Assembly (NCBI RefSeq): GCF_029962835.1
Contig: NC_080577.1
Location: 23,852,501 to 23,916,500, forward strand
Length of the DNA: 64,000 nt
Source of the DNA: Magnolia sinica
Taxonomy: Eukaryota > Streptophyta > Magnoliopsida > Magnoliales > Magnoliaceae
Direction of reading: 5' to 3'
Below are positions 48,001 through 59,519 of this stretch, in pieces. Below the pieces are notes generated by a model, which was given only the letters and a program-made list of their open reading frames with translations, was not told where the DNA came from and searched no databases. The first letter of the stretch is position 1. The number at the start of each line of letters is the position of its first letter. Position numbers and translations under genes: made by a program.

Positions 48001-51000
48001 AAAGAAGCAATGCACACAATAAGATTGATATTTGAATTTTGAGTGTCAGAGCATTGTTATGCGCTCTGGAATTCGCCTTCATGTCCAATTCCATAATGCT
48101 CCAACCATGCTCATCACGCATCATTTTTCAGCATGTTCCTAGGGAAGCTAACACTATGGCAGATTCTCTAGCCAGAGAAGGGGTTTTCAGTTCTTCTTTT
48201 CCATTATCCTAATCAAGTCTTATGTTTCTGAGCCTAGCATGTCTACAGCCTGTCTTGGTGCTTTTGCATTGGGAAAGTATCAACTCTACAACTGAAAATG
48301 ACATAGAGAACCTCTAATGTATCTGATGAAAAAAGAAAAAGGAAGGGTACCCCACCTTGAATTTTACTTGCCAAAAATAAGGGTAGGCTTCCACCACCAT
48401 GACCAATGCATAAAACACGCATTATTTTCTTCCCACAAACTGCACCGATGAAGTCATAATTGCAAGATGCTAGTGAAGCCAAACCAGCTGAAACCATACT
48501 TTTTAAGTCTGCCAGATAAAATCATCCAGATCAATCAGTAGTTCAAAATTACCATAAAAGACCAGGCCCCAAAATCAAAATAAGTAGGAATAGTTTCCGG
48601 TTTGGAGAATATCTGAGGCATCAATCATTCAATGCCAAACATAGACAGCATATGGAAATGGAGAAACACAATAAATCATCAAAAAATCTAACACATCTAA
48701 CCAAGGGTTACATTTTGAATAGAAATGACACCACATGATAGAAAATGCTCTGCAAAATTGTCCAAATCCCCAAGAGGTAAGGAAAGTTTATACAGAAAAC
48801 AGTATTCAAGAAACAAATGCTACTATTCAGAAAGTCTACGTGATGAAATGGTTGAGAAAATACTCAATGTTTAAAAGAGAATGAAATGCATGTAAGCATA
48901 TCAACTTGTTAGTTCTGGAAGTCAAGTGAAAATCTACATATGAGAGTGAGTGACACCCTCGAGATGAAATTTAAGATCTATTCATCAAATAACATTCTCC
49001 TGACTAAGCAAATTCACTCAAACCCCTCTCTGGCATAATGGCATAGCAGTTGGACTGTCAAACCAAAAGTAAAAGCCAGATGTTGTAGCAATGAGCACCA
49101 TCTGCTATTCTGACTTCCCTTTTTTCTTTTTTTTTGAGCAAATAACGTGACTAACAAAAAACCGACGAACCAAAATACAAAGAAATGTGTAAAACAGGAA
49201 TAAAGCTGCAAAAATTAGGAGGGTTGACGCATTGACAGCATCGTGAGATCAAATGATTATTTAATCAGGGAAGAAAACCCATCGCTACCCTACCAGACTG
49301 GACCAACCAATTCCTATCTCACAAGCTGACTTTCCACCAATTTCGGAGACATCGCTGCCCAATCAATGATCAACCCCTTAACTTTCTCAATTGATGCAAT
49401 TGTGTGGCTAACTGATCTATTCTGACATGATTCTCCACCATTCCGTATCCTAATTATACCAGATATTGGATGTGTTCCAATTCATAACCTTTCCATAAAT
49501 TTTGGTGAGCTGCTTCACTGTTCTGTTCAAAAACAATGACTTGTCAACAACTTGTCCCATTGAAAGCAGCCTTCATAAATACATACAAAAGCTTAATATT
49601 TGCAAACTTGGGACCCCACAAGACATGAGAAACTTAATATTGTTGTCAAAAAACCTATTGTAGGTCGGAAGTCTAATAAAATAGACATCCAAAACAGAGT
49701 GCATGGATTTTGTATTAGATAACTAGTACATGATATTGACAGATTAAGCAGTTAATGTAATAGCCATCACTGGTCATGTTCAACTTCTTTTTTTTTTTTG
49801 CACCAGTCATGTTCAACTTATGCAGATAAGACAACCCAAACAGCTCATGCTCTGGTGCAATAGAATGTCCAATATAGAGCAGAAGTGAGCGAGGAATTAT
49901 TTCGTACATAACAAGAACCTCTAATTGATCACTTCTTTAATTAAAATGCATTGAGCAATTATCGGGAACTATGGAGCCATAAAAAGCAGGAGCAAGCACA
50001 TGTAGTAGCATGTGGAACACTTTAATTCTCCTCTTCATCATTTCACCAAGCAGAGGGAGCTGAATGTTATCCATCCTAATGTATTGGCAGCCAAATCCTA
50101 CAGGCCTGTTTGATTGCTGGGGAATTCCTTCCCTGGTTTTTATGTTCCCTGGGGAATGTCTAGAGTCAGCCTTGTGTTTCTTGGACAATGATTATTTTTT
50201 GTTTGATTGATTCACCTGGTTTTTTGGGGAAACCTGGGAGAAGTCTAAACTTCTGTCTTAATTCCCCAGGTTTTTCCTTCCCCAACAAAAAGTCGGGGCA
50301 AGTTTTTATAGCAATAGCGGTGGAATGTAAAAACCACCCTATAAGTGTGAATCGCACTCAATTTTTTTCTAAAAACAAGGAAATGTTAAGCCAAGAAATA
50401 TAAAAACCAAAAACCCCCTAGTGAGTCGAACAAAACACCATAACAGATAAAACAACACAATGTGTTCAGGTAAAAAGGGTGAAAGCAAGACGTATTATTA
50501 GCTCGTCATTAAATGTGGACTGGAAATTACACTTGCATTTTTTTATCCTCAACTAGACTAGCACATTTGACTACATCGTGTTACAAACTTGCATTGTGTT
50601 TCAGAGTGCAAACATGGATTTAAGTACCGGTTTCGAAGTGCGACTTGCCTGGGGAGTGGGGACCGAAACTGGTACAACTTGCCCTGATTCCATCCCACTT
50701 AGTCCCATATCAGTGTGGTGACTCATATTGTTTCGGACCAAAAATGATACAACTCAAATGACACTGAGTTGTATTGGACGATATTGACAACCATGAGTGC
50801 AAGATTTGAATGATCATTATCATCATCACAATAGCCTTGTCCCAACTACTTGGGGTTGGCTTTATGAATCCTCCTGGGCAGATGTTCAACAACCAGCAAC
50901 CTACCTGATATAATCCCTCCTTTACTGGGGTAGGGAATCAGCTGGCCCTTCACTGCTACCAGTTTAAGGAATGTTCTAGTACAAGATCGACAGCTCATCA

Positions 51001-51479
51001 GTAAAAGTGCATGTCATGCTGCAAGAAACTCTCTGGAAAAGCTATATTCTTAGTTGAGATTGAATCAACAAATTCTGCAGCGACAGAAAACACCTTTAGT
51101 AATGAGACAACAACATGTTGAGATTGAATCAACAAATTCTGCAGTGACAGAAAACACCTTTAGTAATGAGACAACAACATGCATTACCAATTCATTGTTT
51201 TTCAGCTGAAATTAAAGCATAGAAATTGCTAAAGAGCAGGTGAAGGAATTTACATGGACCAGCTAAAAGGGGCTGCTGCAAAACGTATACAGTGCCAGGG
51301 TCTGATTTCCTATAAGCAGCCATGATTTTAACTGCACTTTGGCGAGTGTTGCCATTAAAGCGTAGGACACGCCATTGATAACTGAGTATCCTAAACAGTC
51401 CATTGTGTTCAGATTCTGGATGTATCTTTGCGTACCTTTCTTGAAGCCATTTTTCCATTGCTGGCCAATGGGCTGCATC
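45085..51479 (-). CDS. Spermidine-synthase-fold SAM methyltransferase (METTL13-like), 5' exon not found
   Basis: Three exons splice in phase: 51479-51254 (starts DAAHWPAMEKW, begins at a codon boundary), 48508-48356 and 45776-45085. All junctions are GT-AG, and the joined frame is 357 codons including the stop. The reconstructed C-terminal part carries a Rossmann SAM-binding motif (VLCIGHGGGS, residues 107-116), the acidic loop VVEIDP (132-137) and the post-motif segment DLIFIDAYDGDD (199-210). These are marks of the polyamine-synthase-like methyltransferase group that includes METTL13-type proteins; the substrate cannot be deduced. It is probably cytosolic or nuclear. The first exon shown has an acceptor AG in front of it and no initiator, so at least one upstream exon must lie beyond the transposon block right of 51.5 kb, or be lost. 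No internal stop is present, which suggests a live gene. Confidence 0.85.
46180..46262 (-). mobile_element. tRNA-derived SINE or tRNA relic in an intron
   Basis: On the minus strand, 'tagctcaatgggagagagca' resembles a pol III A box, and 'gggttcatgtcc' about 40 bp downstream resembles a B box. It does not fold into an intact tRNA by eye. It lies in the last methyltransferase intron. Confidence 0.4.
46689..46951 (+). mobile_element. Complete TRIM/SMART retrotransposon, 263 bp
   Basis: Two 76-bp LTRs (46689-46764 and 46876-46951), both TGTTAAAGTCCC...TTTGACA, differ at three positions. The 5-bp target duplication CTCCT is perfect on both sides (46684-46688 and 46952-46956). Right after LTR 1 comes TGGTATTAGAG, one mismatch from the initiator-Met-tRNA primer-binding site TGGTATCAGAG. 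Right before LTR 2 is a purine tract (CGGGGGAG). The internal region is only 111 bp and non-coding. It must have been mobilised in trans. Confidence 0.92.
47178..47492. mobile_element. Small MITE with GGGG..TTTGGAT ends
   Basis: 'ggggccatttggatacc' at the left pairs with 'gatccaaacacccccttag' at the right. Inner words 'ataagttactt' and 'aagtagcttat' are also inverted. Intronic to the methyltransferase. The target duplication is unclear. Confidence 0.55.
51053..51180. repeat. 64-bp tandem duplication
   Basis: Two copies starting 'gttgagattgaatcaacaaa' at 51053 and 51117 with one base difference (C/T). It lies in the methyltransferase intron just beyond exon 51254-51479. Confidence 0.9.
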
Positions 51480-51703
51480 CTGGGACAAAAAGAATACAAC
51501 AAAACTAAGAATTTGCACATCAAAATGCCAAGTAAAGGGGGATTCACCAAATGGGCAGTCAAGACACGGGGAAAGGAAAGAAAAAAAGGCGGCTTAAAGT
51601 TTGGGAGAAGATAGAACAAAAAATCAAGGCTGGGAATATTTTTCTATTCTTTGGACCTACTTATATATTAAGATCTAGTCTAGGCATGTGTGATTGTGAT
51701 TGA

Positions 51704-51708
<5 letters not shown>

Positions 51709-51745
<37 letters not shown>
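51709..51745. repeat. (GA)n microsatellite
   Basis: A GA run with one G-rich interruption. Confidence 0.9.
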
Positions 51746-51746
<1 letters not shown>

Positions 51747-51951
51747 TAGAGTTGCATCACACGCCCCCACCTCTCCTCCTTTATATTAAATCATAAAATT
51801 AATAATGACAAGTTTGCCCATTAATAGCAAAAGCAAAAATACCCACTATGTCCCAAATCACTAATAATAAAATATACGAGCTAAAAGTTAGAGATTAGTG
51901 GGCCATACAGTGGCACGGCCCATATCCGTTAACATGGCCTCTCAAGTTGAA

Positions 51952-51954
<3 letters not shown>

Positions 51955-52030
<76 letters not shown>
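51955..52030. repeat. (TA)n(GA)n microsatellite
   Basis: A TA run followed by a GA run, abutting the left end of the MITE at 52031. Confidence 0.9.
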
Positions 52031-52034
<4 letters not shown>

Positions 52035-52384
52035 TGCTCACCTACGCACCTATGCACGTGCGCACCTTTGTACACGTGTCATGGGTGTCGAATCCGAACG
52101 GTCCATAATATGCGGAATCCCATGAAACCTTATGAGGTGAATTTTCACCCTGATATAAGATTCAGGTGGGCCATAGCAAAGAGAAATTCAAATCAAGGGA
52201 AGAAACTGTTTGCATTTTTCATGGCCCACCGAAGTTTTGGTTCAAAGTAAAATTTCGTACCAGGGGGTTTCTTGAGGTTCTGCTTCATGTGGACCATTCA
52301 GATTTTCGAGACTCATCAGATATGATGAGTTCTCAAAAAAGTTTATATGTAGTCCATACGAACTGGATCGCAGGTGAGCGTTCC
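52031..52384. mobile_element. MITE between TA tracts, 354 bp
   Basis: TIRs 'ggaatgctcacctacgc' and 'cgcaggtgagcgttcc' are near-perfect inverted repeats. A TA/GA tract lies on the left and a pure TA tract (52386-52407) on the right. Confidence 0.7.
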
Positions 52385-52699
52385 GCTATATATATATATA
52401 TATATATAAGATGAACAAGGTGTCCCAAAACAGTTACGTATTGGCCATAACGGCTAGCCCGTAATGGTCATATAACGGTCACATTTTTTTGCCTTTTTAA
52501 GCTCCGTTTTTTCTTTTTCTTTTTTTCTTTTTTAACCATTTGCTTCCAAACTCTCACTCAATCCTTCTACTACTATTTTCGACCAATCTTGGCTTGGTAT
52601 TTGAGATAAAAACACATTATATTACGAATTTTCTTGAATCGAAGCTTGGTGGGCCATTTTTTAGAAATTCGTTAAAAATAGGTATTTATACTTTTTTAA

Positions 52700-54130
52700 T
52701 ATGTTTTGCTCTTTTAATCATGTCATATGATATGTTAATCATAGTAGAACATGTTAATGTGCATTTTACAGATTTGTGATACCATTTTATATTTTTTTCT
52801 ATTTACGCATTAATTTTGGCCCTTTTTTAAAAAAATTCAAAAAATCATTTTTTAATTATTGTTTTGCTGTTTAAATCATGTCATGTGATGTGTTAATCAT
52901 AGTAGAACATGTTAATGTGCATTTTACAGATTTGGGGTGCCATTTTATATTTTTTATATATTTTTTTCTATTTACGCATTAATTTTGGCCCTTTTTTTAA
53001 AAATTCATAAAATCATTTTTTAATGATTGTTTTGCTGTTTTAATCATGCCATGTGATGTGTTAATCATAGTAGAACATGTTAATGTGCATTTTACAGATT
53101 TGGGGTGCCATTTTATATATTTTTATATTTTTTTCTATTTACGCATTAATTTTGGCCATTTTTTTAAAATTCGAAAAATCATTTTTTAATGATTGTTTTA
53201 CTGTTTTAATCATGTCATGTGATGTGTTAATCATAGTTGAACATGTTAATGTGCATTTTACAGATTTAGGGTGTCATTTTATATTTTTTTTATATTTTTT
53301 TCTATTTACGCATTAATTTTAGCCAATTTTTTAAAAATTCGAAAAATCATTTTTTAATGATTGTTTTGCTGTTTTAATCATGCTATGTGATGTGTTAATC
53401 ATAGTTGAACATGTTACTGTGCATTTTACAGATTTGGGGTGCCATTTTATATATTTTTATATTTTTTCTATTTACGCACTAATTTTGGCCCTTTTGTTAA
53501 AAATTCAAAAATTCATTTTTTAATGACTGTTTTATTGTTTTGATCATGCCATGTGATGTGTTAATCATAGTTGAACATGTTAATGTGCATTTTACAGATT
53601 TGGGGTGTCATTTTTTTTTTTTTTTTTATATTTTTATATTTTTTTCTATTTACGCATTAATTTTGGCCCTTTTTTTAAATTCGAAAAATCATTTTTTAAT
53701 GATTGTTTTGTTGTTTTAATCATGTTATGTGATGTGTTAATCATAGCTGAACATGTTAATGTGCATTTTACAAATTTGGGGTGTCATTTTATATTTTTTT
53801 CTATTTACGCATTAATTTTGGCCCTTTTTTTTTTAATTCGAAAAATCATTTTTTAATGATTGTTTTGTTGTTTTAACCATGTCATATGATGTGTTAATCA
53901 TAGTTGAACATGTTAATGTGCATTTTACAGATTTAGGGTGTCATTTTATATTTTTTTCTATTTACGCATTAATTTTGGCCCTTTTCTAAAAAAATTCGAA
54001 AAATCATTTTTTTAATAAATAGTTTGCTGATTTAATCATAGAATTTGATGTGTTAATCATGGTAGAACATGTTAATGTGCATTTTATAGATTTGTGGTGT
54101 CATTTTATAATTTATTTCTATTTTTGAATT
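52700..54130. repeat. Nine-unit tandem array inside the hAT element
   Basis: The word 'tgttaatcat' recurs at 52733, 52891, 53059, 53225, 53393, 53559, 53735, 53892 and 54051, giving periods of 157-176 bp. Each unit includes 'gaacatgttaatgtgcattt' and 'tctatttacgcattaatttt'. Length differences come mainly from T runs. The reading frames through it are repeat by-products. Confidence 0.9.
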
Positions 54131-54289
54131 AGTGACTTTATGTTTTTATTTGCTTATATTGGACAGGTTTTGGAGCTTCTTAGGGTTTAGTTAGAACATA
54201 AAATCATCTTTATTGACATAAGTCATACACTCATACACTCATACTCTAATCTATATCTAATTATCTAGTACCTACCTAAACTTAAAGAA

Positions 54290-57200
54290 ATGTCTGGGTC
54301 TGGCCAACAACAAGTGAGTGAGGATATTAGATGGCAACATTGTGAGAGGGTTGATGGTACTAGGCACCAAATGAGGTGCAAGTATTGTGATAGAATAGTA
54401 ATTGGTGGAATTACCCGTCTCAAACAACATTTGACACATCAAAAGGGCCAAGTTGTGGTATGTATTAGAGTACTGAAAGAGATAATGCTTTTAATGCAAG
54501 CTAATCTGGATGAGTCGAAGGGTAAACGTGTTGCTATACAAAAGAAGAAAGATGATGTTTTGGATGCAGCTCGACAGAACGTGTTTGGTCCTGAATATAT
54601 GGGCGTTCGTGATGAAGATATTGTTGATTCTAACGAAGATTCAGATCGGGACTTAACTATAGCTAGGAGAGAGAGCTTGCGTCTAGCTCATGAATAGGAA
54701 GAACGTCGCCGCATGTATGACACACATGGGTCAGTGCGTGATACAGGAGGGGCAGTGGGAGTGGGACTGGGACTGGAAGTGCAACTGCTTCTGCAGGGGG
54801 GGTAGGTTTGGTGGGTTACGACGTGTGTTTAGGAGCCGACAACAGACTTCATGTGATGCCTCTATACGTTTGGATGAAGAAGTAAATGAGCCTAGGAGAC
54901 CCTCTATTGATCCAATCCTGTTTAGGAAAGAATCAACTAAACAAAAGAAGACAAAACAAATGTGGAGTAGAACTTCCGTTGAGAAATTAGGTAGAGCAGC
55001 AGCAAAGTTATTTATACATGCCAACATACCTCCTAACGCGGCCAATTCTCCATATTGGCAGGTGGTAATTGATGCAGCAACAAAAGCAGGTGAAGGAATA
55101 AAAGCTCCCACGGCTAAGGAGATTAGGGGGAAATGGACAGATGCAGAGTATACGGATGTGAAAGCATAAGTGGCTACCTTTAAACCTGTATGGCAAGCCA
55201 GAGGATGCACGATCATGTGTGATGGTTGGACTGTCCCAACTAGATGCAGCATGATCAACTTCATGGTGTACTGCCACTTAGGAACTATATACCATAAGTT
55301 AATTGATGCCTCAGAGATAACAAAAGATTCTAATTATATTACTGGACTAATGGATAAAGTTGTGGAAGAGATTGGAGAGGAGAATGTAGTGTAGATTGTG
55401 ACAGATAATGAAGCATCATATAAGCATGCAGGACATTTGTTGATGAATAAGAGAAAACATCTTTTTTAGTCACCATGTGCTGCCCATTGTATTGATCTTA
55501 TATTGGAAGATATTGGGAAGAAGAAGAATGTTAAGGAAATAGTCGAAAAGGCAAGAGAAGTGACGACGTTTATTTACAATCATAATCAAATAGTCACAAT
55601 AATGAGAAAATTCACGAAAGGACGAGAGTTGTTGAAGCCTGCGGCGACTAGATTCGCAACAAACTTTATAGCATTAGAGAGTTTATTCCAACATAGGGGA
55701 GAGTTGAGTGAGATATTCGCTTCCCGAGAATGGCTCAACACAAAACATAGGAAGACGACATCAGGGACACCGATTGAAGTTGCGAACACCATACGGGACA
55801 ACAAATATTGAAAGAGGGTTAAGTCATCCTAAAGGTGATGGAGCCACTAATGAGGGTACTCCGTCTTGTTGAAACCGACGAAGCATCTACCATAAGCTTC
55901 CTATACGATGTCATAGATAAGGCAAAGTTAGCAATTCAGTGTGATTGTAGAAGCTGGGAGTCTTATTGGAGGATGATCGATAGGAGATGGACAAAACAAC
56001 TCCATCACGATCTTCATGCAGCAGGTTACTACCTAAATCCTAGGTATAGATATGCCCAATCATTTGTTGCGGATGATGAAGTTCGTGTCAGGCTAAAAAA
56101 TATGATAAAGAGATTAGAGCCTGACTTAGATCTGCAAATAAAGGTGTTGAATGAATTAGATACATTTGGAAATCGCCTTGGTAGCTTTGGAGATGCTCTT
56201 ACACAGCATGCAGTATCTAGGTTGCAACCGGCCGAATGGTGGATTAATTTCAGAGCGAGTACGAAGGCTCTCCAAAAAATTGCAGTAAAAGTTTTGAGTC
56301 AGACAACATCTTCCTCTAGCTGCGAAAGGAATTGGAGTTGTTTTGCGCTTATTCATTCAAAGAATAGGAATAGATTGTTTGAAATAGGAATAGATTGCAG
56401 ACTAAAATATTAGATAGACTTGTCTTCATGCACTACAATATAAAACTAAGAATGCGACGACATCATAGGAGCATTACAGATGCCGATGACGGAGACTACT
56501 GTCCAATAAACTTGGACAATATTTATGATGAGGATGACCCACTTCTCCCTTGGTTGGAAACAAGAGAAAAGCAAATTGAAGAGGATAGTGAAGAACTGGA
56601 AATTGATGACCCAGAAATACGCAGAGCACAACAAGAGAGTCGTGCAGATGTGTTGGACCCTGTAAGAGGGGCAGCGTTTATACCAAATATGGGTCAAGAT
56701 CAACAAAAGAGTACGAGCAGTGATAGCGTGACCGTGTCGGATGATGGTGATGATGACCCCCCTGCCCCTAGTGCTGGCACTTCTGGTGTTGCTCAGCACC
56801 CTATACAGCCGTCTACAGATCGCGATGCCGATGAACATCGACGAGGTAGTACACGAGGTCGAACTTATGAGTGTACTGAGTCACGATACAGCTAGCTGGA
56901 GGAGGGTACATCTAGTGGTGCACCGGGTCCGTGAGGTCCGGAACATCAGTAGGCTCATGGTCCTGGTTATTATGATAGATAATTTTATGGTCAATTGGAT
57001 TATGATTATGATGGTTATACTGAGCCTGTTCCATCACATTCATGTTGGAGTAGTCCTCCCGATCAATATCCTTATGACTATAGATATCCAGATCCAAATC
57101 CAAGTTACTCATCACAGCACACTCTCGATCTCAAGATTCTCAGCAGCCTGAGTATGGGCACCAGTATCAGTATGGCTATTCGACGGGCACTGGTGGATAT

Positions 57201-57403
57201 CCTTACTCGGGGTCAGAGTCGTTGCCTAATCAGGATCAGTCATCCTCTAGTTCGTTGATCTAGTATTTCCTTCTGGCACTGGATATTATCGATATGCAAA
57301 TGCAGCACCTACACCTATTGGACAACCTCAGCCTGATGGTGATGATGACGATGATGTGGAGGTCGAGCAACCACAAAAAAGCAGATTTTCATTTTCGTGG
57401 TGA
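54290..57403 (+). pseudogene. hAT transposase (BED finger, DUF659, hAT dimerisation), broken
   Basis: Domains appear in the normal order. A BED zinc finger (residues 15-50: W15, CKYC at 30-33, HLTH at 47-50) starts at ATG 54290. A DUF659/RNase-H-like block follows (CDGWTVPTRCSMINF, VTDNEASYKHAG, SPCAAHCIDLILEDIG, about 55200-55560). The C-terminal dimerisation domain is PAEWW...SSSSCERNWS (about 56205-56345). An acidic, glycine-poor tail ends FSFSW at 57403. Damage: a frameshift between about 54697 and 54830, in-frame stops at 55167-55169, near 55393 and near 55468, and a further shift near 55810 and again near 56395. It cannot make a full protein; copies elsewhere would be needed for activity. 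Confidence 0.88.
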
Positions 57404-58081
57404 CTTGTGATTGTGAGTATATATTTGTATTAAAGTAAGCATTTGCAACAGACAGCTCACAGCAGTATTATTGCAAGAAGCCAAGCACACACTTGACACT
57501 GCCGAACTTATATTTAAAATAGCTCCCCTGACAACCAATCAAGTAATCCTTAATCAAGTTGCAGGGGAGTATATCAGACAATATTAATTTTTATTTTTTT
57601 AATATTCTTGACTTGAGGTTGACAGGTCATAGACAGGAATTACAGTCACGTCCATAGGTATGTTCGAGAAATTCCTCAAAAATAATTGCAAACACCTAAT
57701 GTAAGATATTTTCATATTACATTCATTCTAATATATCTATCATTGATAGTAGATAGTTAGAAAATTAAATATATGAATTTTGTAGTCAAATTCAGGTTAT
57801 TTGGTTCATAAATTCATCAGACAGTCTGATACAACTTCTCACCAAAGAGTGGACCGTTACACCACCATAAACATGTTCTAATTTATAAATGAATGCATAT
57901 TTGGAATGCTTAGAATATTCCGGATTTAATCCATATTTTTTTGGCAAAAAAAAAAAAAAATTACACCGTTACAGGCCGTTACGCCCCCGTATCGCCGTTA
58001 CACCCCCGTATCCATATCGGTTTTGGAGGTCACCGTTACACCAACCGATACCGATACGGGATACCTTGATCATGAATGCTC

Positions 58082-58760
58082 AGCTTGACAAACAGACAAT
58101 GTAAATTAGTACTACCTAGAGCTTTAGTGAACATGTCTGCCAATTGATCTTGGGACTTGACAAACGGCATGAAATTTCATTGCTAGCCACTTTCTTCAGG
58201 ATGAAGTGACAATCTACATCAATGTGCTTGGTTCTCTCATGATAGATAGGATTTTTTAGAATGTAGAGGCCGCTTGATTATTACAATACAACATAGGGGG
58301 AATATCAACCACAAACCCAAGCTCACACATTAGAGTCTTTAGCCAAATGAGTTCACACGTCACATGGCTCATTACCTAGTATTTTGCCTCCGCACTTGAA
58401 CGAGCTACCATACTTTGCTTCTTACTCTTCCATCTAACAAGAGTACCACCTACAAAGGTACAGTAACTAGTAGTAGATTGTCTATCAAATGGAGAACTAA
58501 CCCAATGTGCATTAGAATAACCTCATACTCGAAGACAACCATTCCGCTTATTGAGGATACCACAACCAGAAGTTCCATTTAAATACCTGAGGATGCGAAG
58601 CATGACTTCCATATGAGGGACACGAGGACTTCAATGAACTAACTAACCATACTGACTAGATATATAATATTAGGTCGGGTAATCATTAAATAAATTAACT
58701 TTCCAACAAACAGACGATATCTCTCTGAGTGAGTGTCCAAGGGCCAATCCTTGTGACGCA
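58082..58760 (-). pseudogene. Ty1/copia RT-RNase H C-terminal remnant
   Basis: On the minus strand several frames read copia RNase H signatures: STTSYCTFVGGTLVRWKSKK, VARSSAEAKY, and near the end PFVKSQDQLADMFTKALGS. Several stops and shifts interrupt it. It is truncated on its upstream side by the chromovirus LTR and on the other side near the hAT end. Confidence 0.8.
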
Positions 58761-59519
58761 GGACAGCCCTAATTATGATGCATGCTCATGGACATAATTA
58801 AACAGTGGAAATAAAATAAATAAATGATCTAAAATTCTAACAGTAATCATCATAACTGAGAAAATCATAAAGGAAACATGCAATGGAGCGGGCCATCACC
58901 ACAACCATGGATTATGGAATTCAATTACTACTTAGGTTGGATCCGGCGAGGGATGAGACCTCCCGATCTTGCATGGTCACACCCAATCGATCAACAAAGA
59001 TCAGTAGTCCGAAGAACCAAGAAGTTTCTCGGATTAGGGATTTAAGAATTTGGGGGTTTAGGGTTTATATCGGTTCTCAAGATTTTGATCAAAGAAGGAT
59101 TAGCCAAAACTGAAAAATAGAAGGAAGAAAATTATTACCTTGAAGAAGTTGGAGGGGCACAAGAAGAAATTAGAAGAAGAAGAAGATCAAGGGAAGAGAA
59201 GAAGCACCATTAGAGAGAATAGAGGAAGGAGGCAACCAAAGGGTTTGCTTTTCATTAATCAATAGTTAAAATTCGAGTTTAGGGCTTTAGCCCACTTAAA
59301 TAAGCAAATAAAGACATAAAATTACTAAAATACCCCTAGAATAAGCAAATAAAGACATAAAATTACTAAAAGACCCCTAACTAAATCAAAAACGCGCAAA
59401 TAACATAAGTACGGGAAAGTTTGGGCGCTCGGTCTTCTTTCTCCAATCTTCCTTCACATGTGTCTTCCCTGAGTGGGGTCTTCTATATGTCCAATCACAT
59501 GTGAAAGGTCTTCAGCTCC

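Larger units (their letters stand above)
52416..58068 (+). mobile_element. Near full-length hAT transposon, 5.65 kb, inactive
   Basis: TIRs CAAGGTGTCCC at the left and GGGATACCTTG at the right. Flanking 8-mers 'aagatgaa' (52408-52415) and 'atcatgaa' (58069-58076) match at six of eight positions, fitting an aged hAT duplication. Both subterminal regions contain repeated 'ggcnnnntaacgg/ccgttac' words, as hAT transposase-binding regions do. It carries a tandem array and one transposase gene broken by stops and shifts. Confidence 0.8.

Noticed and set aside
53605..53856. Hydrophobic plus-strand frames that look like membrane proteins
   Set aside because: They come from the T-rich tandem array in the hAT element and repeat with its period.
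57960..58060. A separate tandem of 'ccgttacaccccc' words
   Set aside because: They are the subterminal repeats of the hAT right end, already covered by that element.
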